From assembly GCF_000720175.1 (NCBI RefSeq), contig NZ_JOIX01000054.1:1-47025 (forward strand): a stretch of 47,025 nucleotides of DNA. Reading direction: 5' to 3'. The notes under the pieces were generated by a model. It saw only the letters and a list, made by a program, of their open reading frames with translations. It was not told where the DNA came from and did not search any database. Positions 32,661 to 43,588 of this stretch are shown piece after piece. The position numbers were made by a program, and so were the translations under genes. Numbering within the stretch: position 1 is the stretch's first letter; each line of letters starts with the position of its first letter. Source of the stretch: Streptomyces sp. NRRL S-337 (GTDB taxonomy: Bacteria; Actinomycetota; Actinomycetes; Streptomycetales; Streptomycetaceae).

Positions 32661-33337
32661 CCCGAGTGCTCGTCGTCGAGGACGAGGAATCGTTCAGCGA
32701 TGCACTGTCGTACATGCTCCGCAAGGAGGGCTTCGAGGTAGCCATCGCGGCTACGGGCCCTGACGGACTCGACGAGTTCGAGCGCAACGGCGCCGATCTC
32801 GTCCTGCTGGACCTGATGCTGCCGGGCCTGCCCGGCACCGAGGTCTGCCGCCAGCTGCGCGGCCGCTCCAACGTCCCGGTCATCATGGTGACCGCCAAGG
32901 ACAGCGAGATCGACAAGGTCGTCGGCCTGGAGATAGGAGCCGACGACTACGTCACCAAGCCCTTCTCCTCCCGCGAACTGGTCGCCCGCATCCGCGCCGT
33001 GCTGCGCCGCCGCGGCGAGCCGGAGGAGGTCACCCCGCAGGCCCTGGAGGCCGGCCCGGTCCGGATGGACGTGGACCGCCACGTCGTCACGGTCTCCGGC
33101 GGCAAGGTCGACCTCCCCCTGAAGGAGTTCGACCTCCTGGAGATGCTGCTGCGCAACGCGGGCCGGGTGCTGACCCGCATGCAGCTGATCGACCGGGTCT
33201 GGGGTGCCGACTACGTGGGCGACACCAAGACCCTCGACGTGCACGTCAAGCGCCTGCGGGCCAAGATCGAGCCCGACCCGGGCGCGCCGCGCTACCTCGT
33301 CACGGTCCGCGGGCTGGGCTACAAGTTCGAGCCGTAG
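32657..33337 (+). CDS. phoP: Phosphate response regulator PhoP
   Basis: 226-residue OmpR-type regulator. The receiver domain has the acidic pair in VVEDEESF, phospho-acceptor Asp52 in LVLLDLMLPG, and Lys in TAKDSEIDK. The C-terminal winged helix (about 125-226) includes LPLKEFDLLEMLLRNAGRVL and TKTLDVHVKRLRAKIEPDP. The GTG start overlaps the phoR stop, so the two are co-translated. It controls the pho regulon through GTTCACC-type PHO boxes, two modules of which lie upstream of phoR. A long hairpin at 33412-33457 follows. Confidence 0.96.
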   Translation: MTRVLVVEDEESFSDALSYMLRKEGFEVAIAATGPDGLDEFERNGADLVLLDLMLPGLPGTEVCRQLRGRSNVPVIMVTAKDSEIDKVVGLEIGADDYVTKPFSSRELVARIRAVLRRRGEPEEVTPQALEAGPVRMDVDRHVVTVSGGKVDLPLKEFDLLEMLLRNAGRVLTRMQLIDRVWGADYVGDTKTLDVHVKRLRAKIEPDPGAPRYLVTVRGLGYKFEP

Positions 33338-33411
33338 AGACACCGTAGAGACACCCTCTCGGGGGCGCCGGTGGCCGCCGCACGCAGGTGCGCGCGGCGG
33401 CGTGCCGGAGT

Positions 33412-33457
33412 ACGCGTCAGGGGCGCCCATCCGGGGGGATGGGCGCCCCTGACGCGT
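33412..33457. terminator. Bidirectional terminator with a 21-bp stem
   Basis: Perfect 21-bp inverted repeat with a GGGG loop between phoP and the opposing lipoprotein gene (core CAGGGGCGCCCATCC). Confidence 0.92.
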
Positions 33458-33483
33458 TGTCCGGGCCCCTTGAGGGCCGTGGC

Positions 33484-34125
33484 TCAGTGCGCGCCGTGCA
33501 CCGAGGCCGACGGCTTGGGGGAGAGGGAGCTCGCTCCGGCCTTGGGCTTGCCGGACTCCGACGGCGAGGCCGACTCGGACGGCGAGGCCGAGCCGGACGG
33601 CTGCGGCACCACGGCCGGCCCGTAGCCCTGGAAGTAGTCCTTCGCCGGGACGACGTACGCGCCCAGCTTCACCTTGCCGGCGGAGCTGAAGCTGAACGTC
33701 AGCGGCTGGAGGTTGCCGTCCTGGACGGCCTCCCGGCCGCTGGCCAGCACGGCCGAGGCGTTGCCCTGGCCGCCGATCACGACGGAACCGCCCGCGGGCA
33801 CGGTGATCGCGCCCGCGGAGCCGCCGGCCGGCGTCAGCTTGGCCGACTGGCCGGTGCCGTTGACGGAGATGGCGGTCAGCTTCTGGTCCGTCGCGCCGTT
33901 GTTGAAGACCGTCGCGGTGACCACGGCCGGGCCCTTGGCGTTCAGGTCGGGCTGGGTGACCACGGACGCGTTCTGGATCTTGATGTCGCCCGCGGAGGTC
34001 GCGGCGTTGTCCGGCTTGACCTGCAGCGTCTGGGCGTCGTTCCCGGCCGCGCAGGCGGACAGCGAGGCGATCGAGAGCGAAAGGACGGTGGCGGCGAGGA
34101 CGCCGCGTCGAAGGCTGCGGCTCAC
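33484..34125 (-). CDS. Lipoprotein of unknown function
   Basis: 213 residues. The GTG at 34125, with AAGGAG upstream, is preferred over longer options because it gives a proper lipoprotein signal: basic SRSLRRG, a hydrophobic core, and the lipobox LSAC (Cys at about 25). The mature domain is beta-rich (IKIQNASVVTQPDLNAKGPAVVTATVFNNGATDQKL, ITVPAGGSVVIGGQG), similar to secreted copper-chaperone/DUF461-type Ig-like folds, but no His/Met metal motif is seen. The C-terminal 45 residues are a Ser/Pro/Lys tail with SASPSES repeats. It is located between phoP and carD, as in related genomes. Function unknown. Confidence 0.82.
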   Translation of the reverse strand: MSRSLRRGVLAATVLSLSIASLSACAAGNDAQTLQVKPDNAATSAGDIKIQNASVVTQPDLNAKGPAVVTATVFNNGATDQKLTAISVNGTGQSAKLTPAGGSAGAITVPAGGSVVIGGQGNASAVLASGREAVQDGNLQPLTFSFSSAGKVKLGAYVVPAKDYFQGYGPAVVPQPSGSASPSESASPSESGKPKAGASSLSPKPSASVHGAH

Positions 34126-34907
34126 GGCGGCGGCATCTCCTTGACGAGCTACGGCGGCCGAACGTTCGTGCCCGGTCGCGGATGGACGGCTGGGGCGGGC
34201 TTGCGTACGCGTCATGACGACGGGCACGTAAAGCCGCCCTAAGGGTGTGTCAGCGCCGCTAGGTTACCGAGCCGTCCCCGCGCCGCCGCACCCGACCCGC
34301 CCCCAGCGGGATCATGGGCCCTCAGGCTGCGCGCGGCCCGGGGATCGACGGCCGTGGTTCGGGGCCCCGGCCGGCGAAGGGGCGGGAATCCGCAGCCGCC
34401 CGTGCGGAACACTCACGCGGGCGCGGAACACCCGACGACAACCGCGATGAAGGGACACCGACAACACGTCGGAATATCCCGGGCGGCCGTTCGGGTCCCG
34501 GCCCGCCGAATCCGCGCCACTTTCCCCGGCCGAAAAGGAGTATTCGAAGGGAATGTGAAGGCCCCGCGGAATTGATCACATCGTTCGACCGCCGGACGGT
34601 GATCAATTCGGGAATCGGTCGGGAGAGGCCCTGAGCAGCCGAACGGAGTAGCGGAACTCGCTCATGCGGATCCGTGCAAAACGGTACTTTCGACCTGTCG
34701 ATCAAGGGCTCCCGGGCGCGTGACGGGCACGTTTCCGCTCACCCGAGAAGCCCCTCCGACCTGCGAATACCCGCATCCTGGACCCCCTCGAAGCACGTTC
34801 CGGTCGCTGTTGTCAAGCCCCGAGATATGCCCTGACCTGCGAAAACGCCATTCAGAACGGTCCGTTCCCGTGTTAGCATGGATAGCCACGGAAGGGGTAC
34901 CTGTCAC
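34126..34907. other. Intergenic region between lipoprotein gene and carD
   Basis: 782 bp with no credible gene. It contains the divergent promoters, an 11-bp inverted repeat at 34569-34609, and an A/T-richer segment before carD with a TAGCAT -10-like box near 34874. The length leaves room for a long leader or small RNA, not demonstrated. Confidence 0.5.
34569..34609. repeat. 11-bp inverted repeat upstream of carD
   Basis: GAATTGATCAC (34569-34579) and GTGATCAATTC (34599-34609), separated by 19 nt; perfect arms. Could be a dyad operator or a stem-loop. Confidence 0.55.
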
Positions 34908-35390
34908 ATGACGTTCAAGGTTGGCGACACCGTGGTCTATCCCCATCACGGGGCCGCGCTGATCGAGGCCATCGAAACTCGCCAGATCAAAGGCGTGGAC
35001 AAGACCTACTTGGTGCTGAAGGTCGCCCAGGGCGACTTGACTGTTCGTGTGCCAGCGGACAATGCGGAGTTCGTCGGCGTACGCGACGTGGTTGGTCAGG
35101 ACGGGCTGGACCGGGTCTTCGAGGTGCTGCGCGCACCGTATGCCGAAGAGCCCACGAACTGGTCCCGTCGCTACAAGGCAAATCTTGAGAAGCTTGCTTC
35201 CGGCGACGTGATCAAGGTCGCCGAGGTTGTGCGTGACCTGTGGCGGCGCGAGCGGGAGCGCGGACTCTCCGCAGGTGAGAAGCGGATGCTCGCCAAGGCC
35301 CGCCAGATCCTGGTGAGCGAGCTCGCCCTCGCTGAGAACACCAACGAAGACAAGGCCGAGGCCCTGCTCGACGAGGTCCTCGCGTCCTGA
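34908..35390 (+). CDS. carD: CarD-family RNA polymerase-binding transcription factor
   Basis: 160 residues. The N-terminal Tudor-like RNA polymerase interaction domain is [21 protein letters not shown] through LTVRVPADN. The helical DNA-binding domain includes [45 protein letters not shown]. CarD stabilises open complexes, notably at rRNA promoters, and is essential in mycobacteria. The start MTFKVGD lies about 30 nt after a TAGCAT box. Gene order carD-ispD-ispF is conserved in actinobacteria. Confidence 0.95.
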   Translation: MTFKVGDTVVYPHHGAALIEAIETRQIKGVDKTYLVLKVAQGDLTVRVPADNAEFVGVRDVVGQDGLDRVFEVLRAPYAEEPTNWSRRYKANLEKLASGDVIKVAEVVRDLWRRERERGLSAGEKRMLAKARQILVSELALAENTNEDKAEALLDEVLAS

Positions 35391-35796
35391 CGACGCTGTC
35401 CGGCACCCCGCCGACGCAGCGACGAGCGACGTAGCAATGCCGCGGTGCCCGAGTGACGACCGTCCCCTGTGGAGGGTCTGTTGCCGGGCGCTGCGGCATA
35501 TCTGGCTGTGAACGCTGACGGTGATTCCTGCTGTGAATATCGCGCTGTGACGGACCGGCGGTGAAACGGGCCGGGCCGTGAAAGGCGGGCTGCCGGCGTA
35601 ACGCCGGGCCCACCCAGGTGTGCCGAGTCCGGGCAGCTGCCCCGACCGATGTCACGGAAGGGTCCGGTCAAGGCGTCGCACCCGGCACTCCCCCAGCTCT
35701 TACGGGCCGGGGTTCTCCCAGGCCATACCCACCCCGTCCGAGGAAACAAACCTGTCTGCCCCAATTCCGGGCTCGCCCCGGACTCCGGAGCCATCG
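35391..35796. other. Intergenic region carD-ispD with GCNGTGAA repeats
   Basis: 406 bp without a credible gene. From 35505 to 35582 the motif GC(T/G/C)GTGA(A) recurs five times (35505, 35530, 35544, 35558, 35575). A small hairpin (CCGGCG TAA CGCCGG, 35593-35607) follows. It may be a carD terminator or ispD regulatory region. Confidence 0.5.
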
Positions 35797-36543
35797 ATGT
35801 CAGATCCCACCCGCCCGATCCGCACCGCCGTGGTGATCCCGGCCGCCGGCCGCGGTGTCCGGCTTGGTCCCGGCACCCCCAAGGCGCTGCGCGCGCTGGG
35901 CGGCACCCCCATGCTGGTGCACGCCGTCCGCGCGATGGCCGCCTCCCGGGCCGTCTCCCACATCGTCGTGGTCGCCCCGTCCGACGGCGCCACCGAGGTC
36001 GACCGCCTGCTGCACGAGTACCCGCTCGCCGACCGCACCGAGCTCGTCGTCGTCCCGGGCGGGCAGACCCGCCAGGAATCCGTACGGCTCGGCCTGGCCG
36101 CGCTGCCCGAGGGCATCGACGTGGTGCTGGTGCACGACGCGGCCCGCCCGCTGGTCCCGGTCGACACGGTCGACGCGGTGATCGCGGCGGTACGCGCCGG
36201 AGCGCCCGCCGTCGTCCCCGCCCTGCCGCTCGCCGACACCGTCAAGCAGGTCGAGCCGCAGCCCCAGGGCACCCCCGAGCCGGTCGTCGGCACCCCCGAG
36301 CGGTCCCTGCTGCGCGCCGTGCAGACCCCGCAGGGCTTCGACCTCGCGATGCTGCGCAAGGCGCACGACACCGTGGTGGAGGGCGAGGGCGCCACCGATG
36401 ACGCCGGACTGGCGGAGCGGCTCGGCGTACCGGTCGTGGTCGTCCCCGGTCACGAGGAGGCGTTCAAGGTGACCCGGCCGCTGGACCTGGTCCTGGCCGA
36501 GGCCGTACTCGCCCGGAGGAGGGCCACCGATGGCTACGTCTGA
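35797..36543 (+). CDS. ispD: 2-C-methyl-D-erythritol 4-phosphate cytidylyltransferase
   Basis: 248 residues. The third step of the MEP isoprenoid pathway, adding CMP to MEP. The nucleotide-binding loop is [20 protein letters not shown], then [17 protein letters not shown] and [16 protein letters not shown], with DTVKQV and [12 protein letters not shown] near the end. The ATG at 35797 follows CGGAG by 7 nt. It overlaps ispF by 14 nt, so the two enzymes are made together. Confidence 0.95.
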   Translation: MSDPTRPIRTAVVIPAAGRGVRLGPGTPKALRALGGTPMLVHAVRAMAASRAVSHIVVVAPSDGATEVDRLLHEYPLADRTELVVVPGGQTRQESVRLGLAALPEGIDVVLVHDAARPLVPVDTVDAVIAAVRAGAPAVVPALPLADTVKQVEPQPQGTPEPVVGTPERSLLRAVQTPQGFDLAMLRKAHDTVVEGEGATDDAGLAERLGVPVVVVPGHEEAFKVTRPLDLVLAEAVLARRRATDGYV

Positions 36544-37048
36544 GCAGATCCCCGTCGGCCCGCTCGTCCCCCTCGTAGGCATCGGCACCGACGTGCACGC
36601 CTTTGAGCAGGGCCGTGAGCTGTGGTGTGCGGGGCTCCTGTGGGACGCCGCGGAGAGCGACGGCTACGGGCTGGCCGGTCACAGCGACGGCGACGTGGCC
36701 GCGCACGCCGCCTGCGACGCGCTGTTCTCGGCGGCCGGCGTCGGCGACCTGGGCGCGCACTTCGGGACGAGCCGTCCCGAGTGGTCCGGCGCCTCCGGGG
36801 TGACCCTGCTGGCCGAGGCCGCCCGGATCGTCCGCGCCGAGGGCTTCACCATCGGCAACGTCGCGGTGCAGGTCATCGGCGTCCGCCCGAAGGTCGGCAA
36901 GCGGCGCGACGAGGCCCAGAAGGCGCTCTCGGCGGCCGTCGGCGCGCCGGTCTCGGTCTCCGGGACCACCTCGGACGGGCTGGGGCTGACCGGCCGCGCC
37001 GAGGGCCTGGCGGCGGTCGCCACCGCGATCGTCTTCCGCACGGCGTAA
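36530..37048 (+). CDS. ispF: 2-C-methyl-D-erythritol 2,4-cyclodiphosphate synthase
   Basis: 172 residues with a GGAGGAGG site inside the end of ispD. Metal ligands are D21 and H23 (GIGTDVHAF) and H59 in [17 protein letters not shown]. Later motifs are [22 protein letters not shown] and [18 protein letters not shown]. It forms a trimer making ME-cPP from CDP-ME 2-phosphate, the fifth step of the MEP pathway. It may carry a slightly longer N terminus than average (10-12 residues). Confidence 0.95.
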   Translation: MATSEQIPVGPLVPLVGIGTDVHAFEQGRELWCAGLLWDAAESDGYGLAGHSDGDVAAHAACDALFSAAGVGDLGAHFGTSRPEWSGASGVTLLAEAARIVRAEGFTIGNVAVQVIGVRPKVGKRRDEAQKALSAAVGAPVSVSGTTSDGLGLTGRAEGLAAVATAIVFRTA

Positions 37049-37188
37049 TACGGAAGGTATGGGTCCGGCCGGCTCCCCAGCGGGCGGCCGGACCCGCGGT
37101 GGCCGGCGGAATGCCGGGCGGCGCACGGGTGTTGAGGCAGGATCGGGGTATTCGTGTCCCTCGGAACGGCCTGCGGGAAGGACCCCTC

Positions 37189-37593
37189 GTGACTGCCACC
37201 CTGTCCGGCGAACTCAAGAAGCTCCTCGACACCCCCGTCTTCGTGACGCTGGGGACGATCCAGCCCGACGGCAGCCCCCAGCTCTCGCCGGTATGGGTCA
37301 AGCGGGACGGCGACGACCTGCTGATCTCCACGACGGTCGGCCGCCGCAAGGAGAAGAACCTCCGCCGCGACCCGCGGGTCTCCGTGGTCGTCCAGCCCTT
37401 CGACGCCCCTTATACGTACGCCGAGATCCGCGGTACGGCGTCGCTGACGACCGAGGGCGGGCAGCAGCTGATCGACGAACTGTCGCGGAAGTACACCGGC
37501 AAGCCCTACGCCGAGTTCAACCCGGCGGCCGGCGAGGACGCCGAGCGCGTGGTGGTCCGGATCACGCCGCGCAAGGTGGTCGGCAGTATCTGA
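37189..37593 (+). CDS. PPOX-class F420-dependent oxidoreductase-like protein
   Basis: 134 residues from GTG 37189 with GGGAAGGA upstream. Split-barrel flavin-like fold: LLDTPVFVTLGTIQPDGSPQLSPVWVKRDGDDLLISTTVGRRKEKNLRRDPRVSV and YAEIRGTASL, typical of the Rv1155-like F420/FMN-binding family. Streptomyces makes F420, so it may reduce an F420-linked substrate or simply bind the cofactor. Substrate unknown. It lies between ispF and cysS with a 140-bp gap upstream. Confidence 0.86.
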   Translation: MTATLSGELKKLLDTPVFVTLGTIQPDGSPQLSPVWVKRDGDDLLISTTVGRRKEKNLRRDPRVSVVVQPFDAPYTYAEIRGTASLTTEGGQQLIDELSRKYTGKPYAEFNPAAGEDAERVVVRITPRKVVGSI

Positions 37594-37735
37594 CGCCGCC
37601 CGTGGAGGACGGAAGCGACCGCGAGCAGCCTCGACTTCAGGCCTTACTTCCGGCAAATCGGACGGATATGACGGTTCTGTGTCCCCGTGGCCGATGCGTC
37701 GCGGGGCACTGCCAGGTTCCGACTACCCTGGTTCC

Positions 37736-39130
<1,395 letters not shown>

Positions 39131-39258
39131 CCCCCGTCGCGCCGGCGGGCGGGCCGCCGGATTCGCCCTTCCCGGCGGACACGGGCGACACTCATTCCAT
39201 ACGTACGTACCCACTCCACGTCGCGAGACGTCGAGAGCAGTGAAGAAACAGGTGACCC

Positions 39259-40212
39259 ATGGCCGGCAACAGCCAGCGCAGGAACCGCCGCACGTCCAAC
39301 AAGAAGGGCGCCCAGGTCGGCAGCGGCGGTAAGCGGCGCCGGGGCCTGGAGGGCAAGGGCCCGACCCCGCCCGCCTCCGAGCGCAAGGGACACGTCAAGA
39401 ACCGGGTGGCCAACGCCAAGGCCAAGCACGCCGCGGCACGCCGTCCGGCCCCCCGCCGCGGCGGCGCCAAGGGCACCGCGGAGCTGGTCGTGGGCCGTAA
39501 CCCGGTCGTCGAGGCGCTGCGCGAGGGCGTGCCCGCCACGACGCTGTACGTCCAGCAGTTCATCGACAGCGACGAGCGGGTCCGCGAGGCACTGCAGCTC
39601 GCCACCGAGCGCGGCCTCAACCTCATGGAGGCGCCGCGCCCCGAGCTGGACCGGATGACCAACGGCCTCAACCACCAGGGCCTGGTCGCCCAGATCCCGC
39701 CGTACGACTACGCCCACCCCGAGGACCTCGCCGCGGCCGCCTTCGACGCCGGCGAGGACCCGCTGATCGTCGCGCTGGACGGGGTCACCGACCCGCGCAA
39801 CCTCGGCGCGGTCGTCCGCTCCGTCTCCGCCTTCGGCGGCCACGGTGTGGTCGTGCCGGAGCGCCGGGCCGCCGGGATGACGGCCGGCGCCTGGAAGACC
39901 TCCGCGGGCACCGCCGCCCGCACCCCGGTCGCCCGGGCCACCAACCTCACCCGCGCCCTGGAGTCGTACCAGAAGGCCGGTCTGACCGTCGTAGGCCTGG
40001 CCGCGGACGGCGAGCTGGAGCTGCAGGACCTGGACGTCCTGGACGGCCCGGTCGTCATCGTCGTCGGCAGCGAGGGCAAGGGCCTGTCGCGCCTGGTCGG
40101 CGAGACCTGCGACGTGCGTGTCCGGATCCCGATGCCGGGCGGCGCGGAGTCGCTGAACGCCGGTGTCGCGGCCGGTGTCGTCCTGTGGGAGGCGGCCCGC
40201 CGGCGCGCCTGA
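39259..40212 (+). CDS. rlmB: TrmH/RlmB-family rRNA 2'-O-methyltransferase
   Basis: 317 residues. A very basic N-terminal extension of about 75 residues ([18 protein letters not shown], then Arg/Lys/Ala-rich) probably contacts RNA. A substrate-binding domain ([16 protein letters not shown]) and the SPOUT knot follow: motif 1 [18 protein letters not shown], motif 2 [14 protein letters not shown], motif 3 [19 protein letters not shown]. It methylates ribose 2'-OH in rRNA, or tRNA in some members, so the gene symbol is by family resemblance. It follows cysS by 128 bp. Confidence 0.92.
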   Translation: MAGNSQRRNRRTSNKKGAQVGSGGKRRRGLEGKGPTPPASERKGHVKNRVANAKAKHAAARRPAPRRGGAKGTAELVVGRNPVVEALREGVPATTLYVQQFIDSDERVREALQLATERGLNLMEAPRPELDRMTNGLNHQGLVAQIPPYDYAHPEDLAAAAFDAGEDPLIVALDGVTDPRNLGAVVRSVSAFGGHGVVVPERRAAGMTAGAWKTSAGTAARTPVARATNLTRALESYQKAGLTVVGLAADGELELQDLDVLDGPVVIVVGSEGKGLSRLVGETCDVRVRIPMPGGAESLNAGVAAGVVLWEAARRRA

Positions 40213-40229
40213 CCGGGCCCGTGGCCCGG
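40213..40229. terminator. Short hairpin after the rRNA methyltransferase
   Basis: CCGGGCC, CGT, GGCCCGG directly after the stop codon. A compact 7-bp G/C stem. Confidence 0.6.
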
Positions 40230-40416
40230 GGGCGTGTACGTCTGCGTATCCGCCCCCAGGCCCGCGCCTGCGCGTCCCGTCCCCGGCCACCCTGGGGCAC
40301 AACCTGACCCTCCGTGGGCCTTTTGGGCGCTCATCCCGCATCCCGTGATCTTTTGACGGGTCTCGGACAGATCGACCCGGTCAAGGCAGTGTCTTAACCG
40401 CGGGTCACTCGGTTAG

Positions 40417-42054
40417 ATGAGCGTGGACACCAGAACACCCCGCACGCCTACGGGGGGACGCTCGCCGGGCTTCGATGACGAGCCGGGCCTGAGCTCGGTC
40501 AAGGTGCCGTGCGATCCCGCGCAGGTCATCGTCAACCACGCCAGCTTCCGCGTACAGCTCGCCGCGCCCGCGGCGGGTGACGCCATGGCCGACACCGCGC
40601 GCATCCCCGCCGTCCGCGCACCGTCCTCCGGTGCCCGACGCCGGGCACCCGTGGTGTGGAGCGGCCGCACCACACCGGGCGGCACGGCCGGCGCCACCAC
40701 CCAACTCCTGCACGCGGTGCGCAACGCGGGCATCGGCCTCGACGGCGGCCCGGGCGACGACGTCGGCACGACTCAGGTCCTGCCGCGGGTCCGGCTCGAC
40801 GAGTCCGCCCCCGCCCAGACGACCGTGATCGGCCAGCGCGGCCCCGCCCAATCCGACCGCACCCTGCTGCGCGGCGTACGCCCCGTGGGCAGCGCCTACG
40901 CCGACAACAACGGCGAGCCCCCCTACCGCAACGCCTACGGTGGCCGCGGCCCCGCCGAGGACGGCTACGACGACGACCACTTCGAGGCCCGGGACCCGTA
41001 CGACACCGGGTCCCGCCGTCGTGGCGCCGACTCCGTCCGGCACGCCTACTACCCGGGCCGCCGGATGAACCTCGGCGTCGTCCTCCTCCCGCTGCGGATC
41101 TTCCTCGGCCTGATCTCCGTCTACGCCGGCATGGGCAAGCTCTGCGACCCCGTCTACTTCGACGGCGGGGAGCGCGGCTCGATGGTCAAGTGGCTGCTGT
41201 CGCTCGACCCGTGGGCGCTGGCCGTACCGCTGCGCGACTTCGCCGTCGCCCACCCCGTGGGCGCCGGCCTGACCGTCGCCTTCCTCCAGGTCGTCGTCGG
41301 CGTCCTGACCATCTGCGGACTGTGGCAGCGGCTCGCCGCGTCGATCGGTGCGCTGCTCTCCGCCGCACTGCTGATGACCGTCAGCTGGCGCACGGTCCCC
41401 GCCTACGACGCGCCCGACATCATCTACCTCGCCGCCTGGAGCCCGCTGATCATCGCCGGCGCCCCCGTCTACTCCATGGACGGCCGGCTGGCCGGCGAGG
41501 CGTGGCGGCGGCTCGGGCCCCGCGTGGAGGTCGCCGACCTGCGCCGCCGGGTACTGCGCCGCGGCGCGATGATGACCACGATGGTGGCCGGCCTGACCCT
41601 GCTCATCGGCTCGCTGCTCGGCGGCGCCGTACGGTCCGCGACGGTCACGCCCGTGCCGAGGCCCGGTGAGCCCGCGATCAACAACCTGCCCGGCTCGCCC
41701 CTGCCCCGCCCCGGGAAGAACACCACCCGGCCGGGCCGGCACCACCCCGGCAGCGGCGCCTCCCGCGCCGGCACGCCGTCCGCGGGCGCCTCGCACAAGG
41801 CCCACAAGCCCCGCCCGTCCGCGTCCACGCCGGGTACCGGCCGCTCGACGGGCGCCACGACCGGTCTCTCGCAGCAGCCCGGCGCGACCACCAGCGCCCC
41901 GCAGCAGACCGTCCCGTCCCGTCCCTCCGTCCCGTCCCACGCCCCCTCCGCGGGCGGCACCGGCGGCGGCACGACCGGCACGGGCTCCACGGGCTCGGCC
42001 GGCTCCGGGGACTCCGGGGGCCGCGGGAGCACCTTGGGCGGGTTGCTGGGCTGA
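40417..42054 (+). CDS. DoxX-like membrane protein with long disordered ends
   Basis: 545 residues. The first 210 are polar and repetitive-free but low in structure. A DoxX/SURF4-like domain with four membrane segments follows (NLGVVLLPLRIFLGLISVYAG, VGAGLTVAFLQVVVGVLTICG, ASIGALLSAALLMTV, IIYLAAWSPLIIAGAPVYS). A fifth segment lies near 390 (MMTTMVAGLTLLIGSLLGGAV). The last 140 residues are Ser/Thr/Pro/Gly-rich (TTGLSQQPGATTSAPQQ) and probably external. Related DoxX proteins in actinobacteria take part in redox or thiol membrane complexes; the role here is unknown. No clear ribosome site precedes the ATG. Confidence 0.82.
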   Translation: MSVDTRTPRTPTGGRSPGFDDEPGLSSVKVPCDPAQVIVNHASFRVQLAAPAAGDAMADTARIPAVRAPSSGARRRAPVVWSGRTTPGGTAGATTQLLHAVRNAGIGLDGGPGDDVGTTQVLPRVRLDESAPAQTTVIGQRGPAQSDRTLLRGVRPVGSAYADNNGEPPYRNAYGGRGPAEDGYDDDHFEARDPYDTGSRRRGADSVRHAYYPGRRMNLGVVLLPLRIFLGLISVYAGMGKLCDPVYFDGGERGSMVKWLLSLDPWALAVPLRDFAVAHPVGAGLTVAFLQVVVGVLTICGLWQRLAASIGALLSAALLMTVSWRTVPAYDAPDIIYLAAWSPLIIAGAPVYSMDGRLAGEAWRRLGPRVEVADLRRRVLRRGAMMTTMVAGLTLLIGSLLGGAVRSATVTPVPRPGEPAINNLPGSPLPRPGKNTTRPGRHHPGSGASRAGTPSAGASHKAHKPRPSASTPGTGRSTGATTGLSQQPGATTSAPQQTVPSRPSVPSHAPSAGGTGGGTTGTGSTGSAGSGDSGGRGSTLGGLLG

Positions 42055-42099
42055 GCTTCTGGCCAGGGGCCCCTTGCCGCCCAGCCCCCTGGGTTTCTG

Positions 42100-42133
42100 C
42101 CGCCGCCCACCCCCTCCGGGAGGTGGGCGGCGG
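42100..42133 (+). terminator. Terminator after the DoxX-like gene
   Basis: CCGCCGCCCACC (42100-42111) pairs with GGTGGGCGGCGG (42122-42133) around a 10-nt loop. Confidence 0.85.
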
Positions 42134-42226
42134 TATATGGGGCCGCGATCACGGATCGGCAATATCGGCGCAGGGGTTGTGCGGCGCGGGCATCATTTGC
42201 TGACCGACCAGCGAATGGGGCCCGCC

Positions 42227-42565
42227 ATGTCGTCTCAGAAGCCCGCTCCGAAGCCACCTCGGCCGCCGCGCGGTGCACCGATATCCCTCGACGGCGACGG
42301 GACCCTGAGGGTCAACCAGTGGCGGGCCCCCGCGAGGGGTGCCACCGTCCAGACCATCGACGGCACGGGCAAGCGGGTCACCGTGACCCGGCTCTTCGTG
42401 ACCGGCGTGTTCGCCTTCGCCTTGAAGAAGAAGACCGGCGCACTGTCTGTCGTGGTCTGTGCGGCGGACGGAGACAGCACAACGGTGAAGGTCTCGGCGA
42501 AGAAGGCGCAGGACATCATGGCCTGGGCCGTCGCGTTCCACGCCTGGTCCGAAGCGAACGGCTGA
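42227..42565 (+). CDS. Conserved hypothetical protein, 112 residues
   Basis: The start MSSQKPAPKPPRPPRG is chosen over an ATG 12 nt upstream because GGGGCCC is better placed. A Pro/Lys-rich N terminus of about 18 residues precedes a small beta-rich domain (ISLDGDGTLRVNQWRAPARGATVQTIDGTGKRVTVTRLFVTGVFAFALKKKTGALSVVVCAADGDSTTV) and an amphipathic C-terminal helix. No membrane segment or catalytic motif is evident, and I do not recognise the family. Confidence 0.72.
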   Translation: MSSQKPAPKPPRPPRGAPISLDGDGTLRVNQWRAPARGATVQTIDGTGKRVTVTRLFVTGVFAFALKKKTGALSVVVCAADGDSTTVKVSAKKAQDIMAWAVAFHAWSEANG

Positions 42566-42776
42566 GTCGCGCCGGCCCGCCCCGAACCGCTGCCCAGGGC
42601 CCCGCAGGGCGCCGCGTACGGCCGTCAGGGGCCCGTACGCGGTGAGGGGGAGCATCCGGAGTCCCCGGAAGTCGACCGGCGGGCGTTGAGGGCCGCAGCG
42701 GCCACTCAGGGGCGTTCAGGCTGCCTGAGGGCACCGCGCGGGTCAGCCGCGGCGTACCGGGCCGCCCGTGAGCCCC

Positions 42777-43505
42777 TCAACGGCCCTGCGCGCTCAGCTC
42801 CTTGGCGGCCTCGGTGAGGTCCTTGGCCGTGTCGATGGCGCGCCAGTACGCGCCGTGCGGAAGCGGGTAGCCGGCCATTCGGCGTTCGCGGGCGAGGCGC
42901 GGGAAGGTCATGCGCTCGTGGTCGCCGCGTACCGGCAGCAGGCCCGTGAAGGCGGCGGAGAAGACGTAGACGCCGGCGTTGATGAGGTACGGGGAGGGCG
43001 GCGCCTCGATGAAGTCCAGTACGTGCCCGAACGCGTCGGTCTCCACGATTCCCCAGGGAAGGCGGGGGCGGGCCAGCGCCAGCGTGGCCTCGGCGTCGCG
43101 TTCGTGGTGGAAGGCCGCCATCTCGCGCAGCGGGAAGCGGGTCCAGATGTCGCCGTTGGTGGCGTACCAGGGTTCGTCCGGGCGGGGCAGCGAGCCGGCC
43201 GCGTACCTGAGGCCACCGCCGCGGCCCAGCGGCTCGGTCTCGACAACCGTCGTGACGCGCAGGGGGAGTTGTGCGTGGTCCAGCCACTCCTGGAGCACTT
43301 CGGCGAGGTGGCCGCAGGAGATGACGACGTCCGTCACGCCCTCTTCGGCCAGCCAGTTCAGCTGATGGCCGATGATCGGGGTTCCGGTGCCGGGAATCTC
43401 GACCATCGGCTTGGGGCGGTCATCGGTGTACGGGCGGAGACGTGAGCCCTGGCCGCCGGCCAGGACCACGGCCTGCGTGGGGTACGAATGCTGGGCGCCT
43501 GTCAT
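42777..43505 (-). CDS. Sugar-phosphate nucleotidyltransferase family protein
   Basis: 242 residues. The N-terminal signature AVVLAGGQGSRLRPYTDDRPKPMVEIPG is the NTP-transferase G-x-G-x-RL motif with the catalytic Lys. WYATNGDIWT holds the metal-binding Asp, and VETDAFGHVLDFIEAP and LINAGVYVFS follow. It probably makes a nucleotide-diphospho sugar (mannose-1-P guanylyltransferase or glucose-1-P thymidylyl type) without the C-terminal beta-helix domain. TAAGGT lies 7 nt before the ATG (leaderless). The activated sugar cannot be named from sequence alone. Confidence 0.85.
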   Translation of the reverse strand: MTGAQHSYPTQAVVLAGGQGSRLRPYTDDRPKPMVEIPGTGTPIIGHQLNWLAEEGVTDVVISCGHLAEVLQEWLDHAQLPLRVTTVVETEPLGRGGGLRYAAGSLPRPDEPWYATNGDIWTRFPLREMAAFHHERDAEATLALARPRLPWGIVETDAFGHVLDFIEAPPSPYLINAGVYVFSAAFTGLLPVRGDHERMTFPRLARERRMAGYPLPHGAYWRAIDTAKDLTEAAKELSAQGR

Positions 43506-43588
43506 GCTTCGCACCTTATGGGGTGCGCGGAACGGTCGGTGGCTAAGCGGGGCGGGGAGCGGTCATTGGCCGGGCGGGGCGGGAACGG

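Noticed and set aside
34908..35390. CarD gene as a Mfd/TRCF fragment
   Set aside because: It has the complete two-domain CarD length and the conserved carD-ispD-ispF order; no helicase motifs are present.
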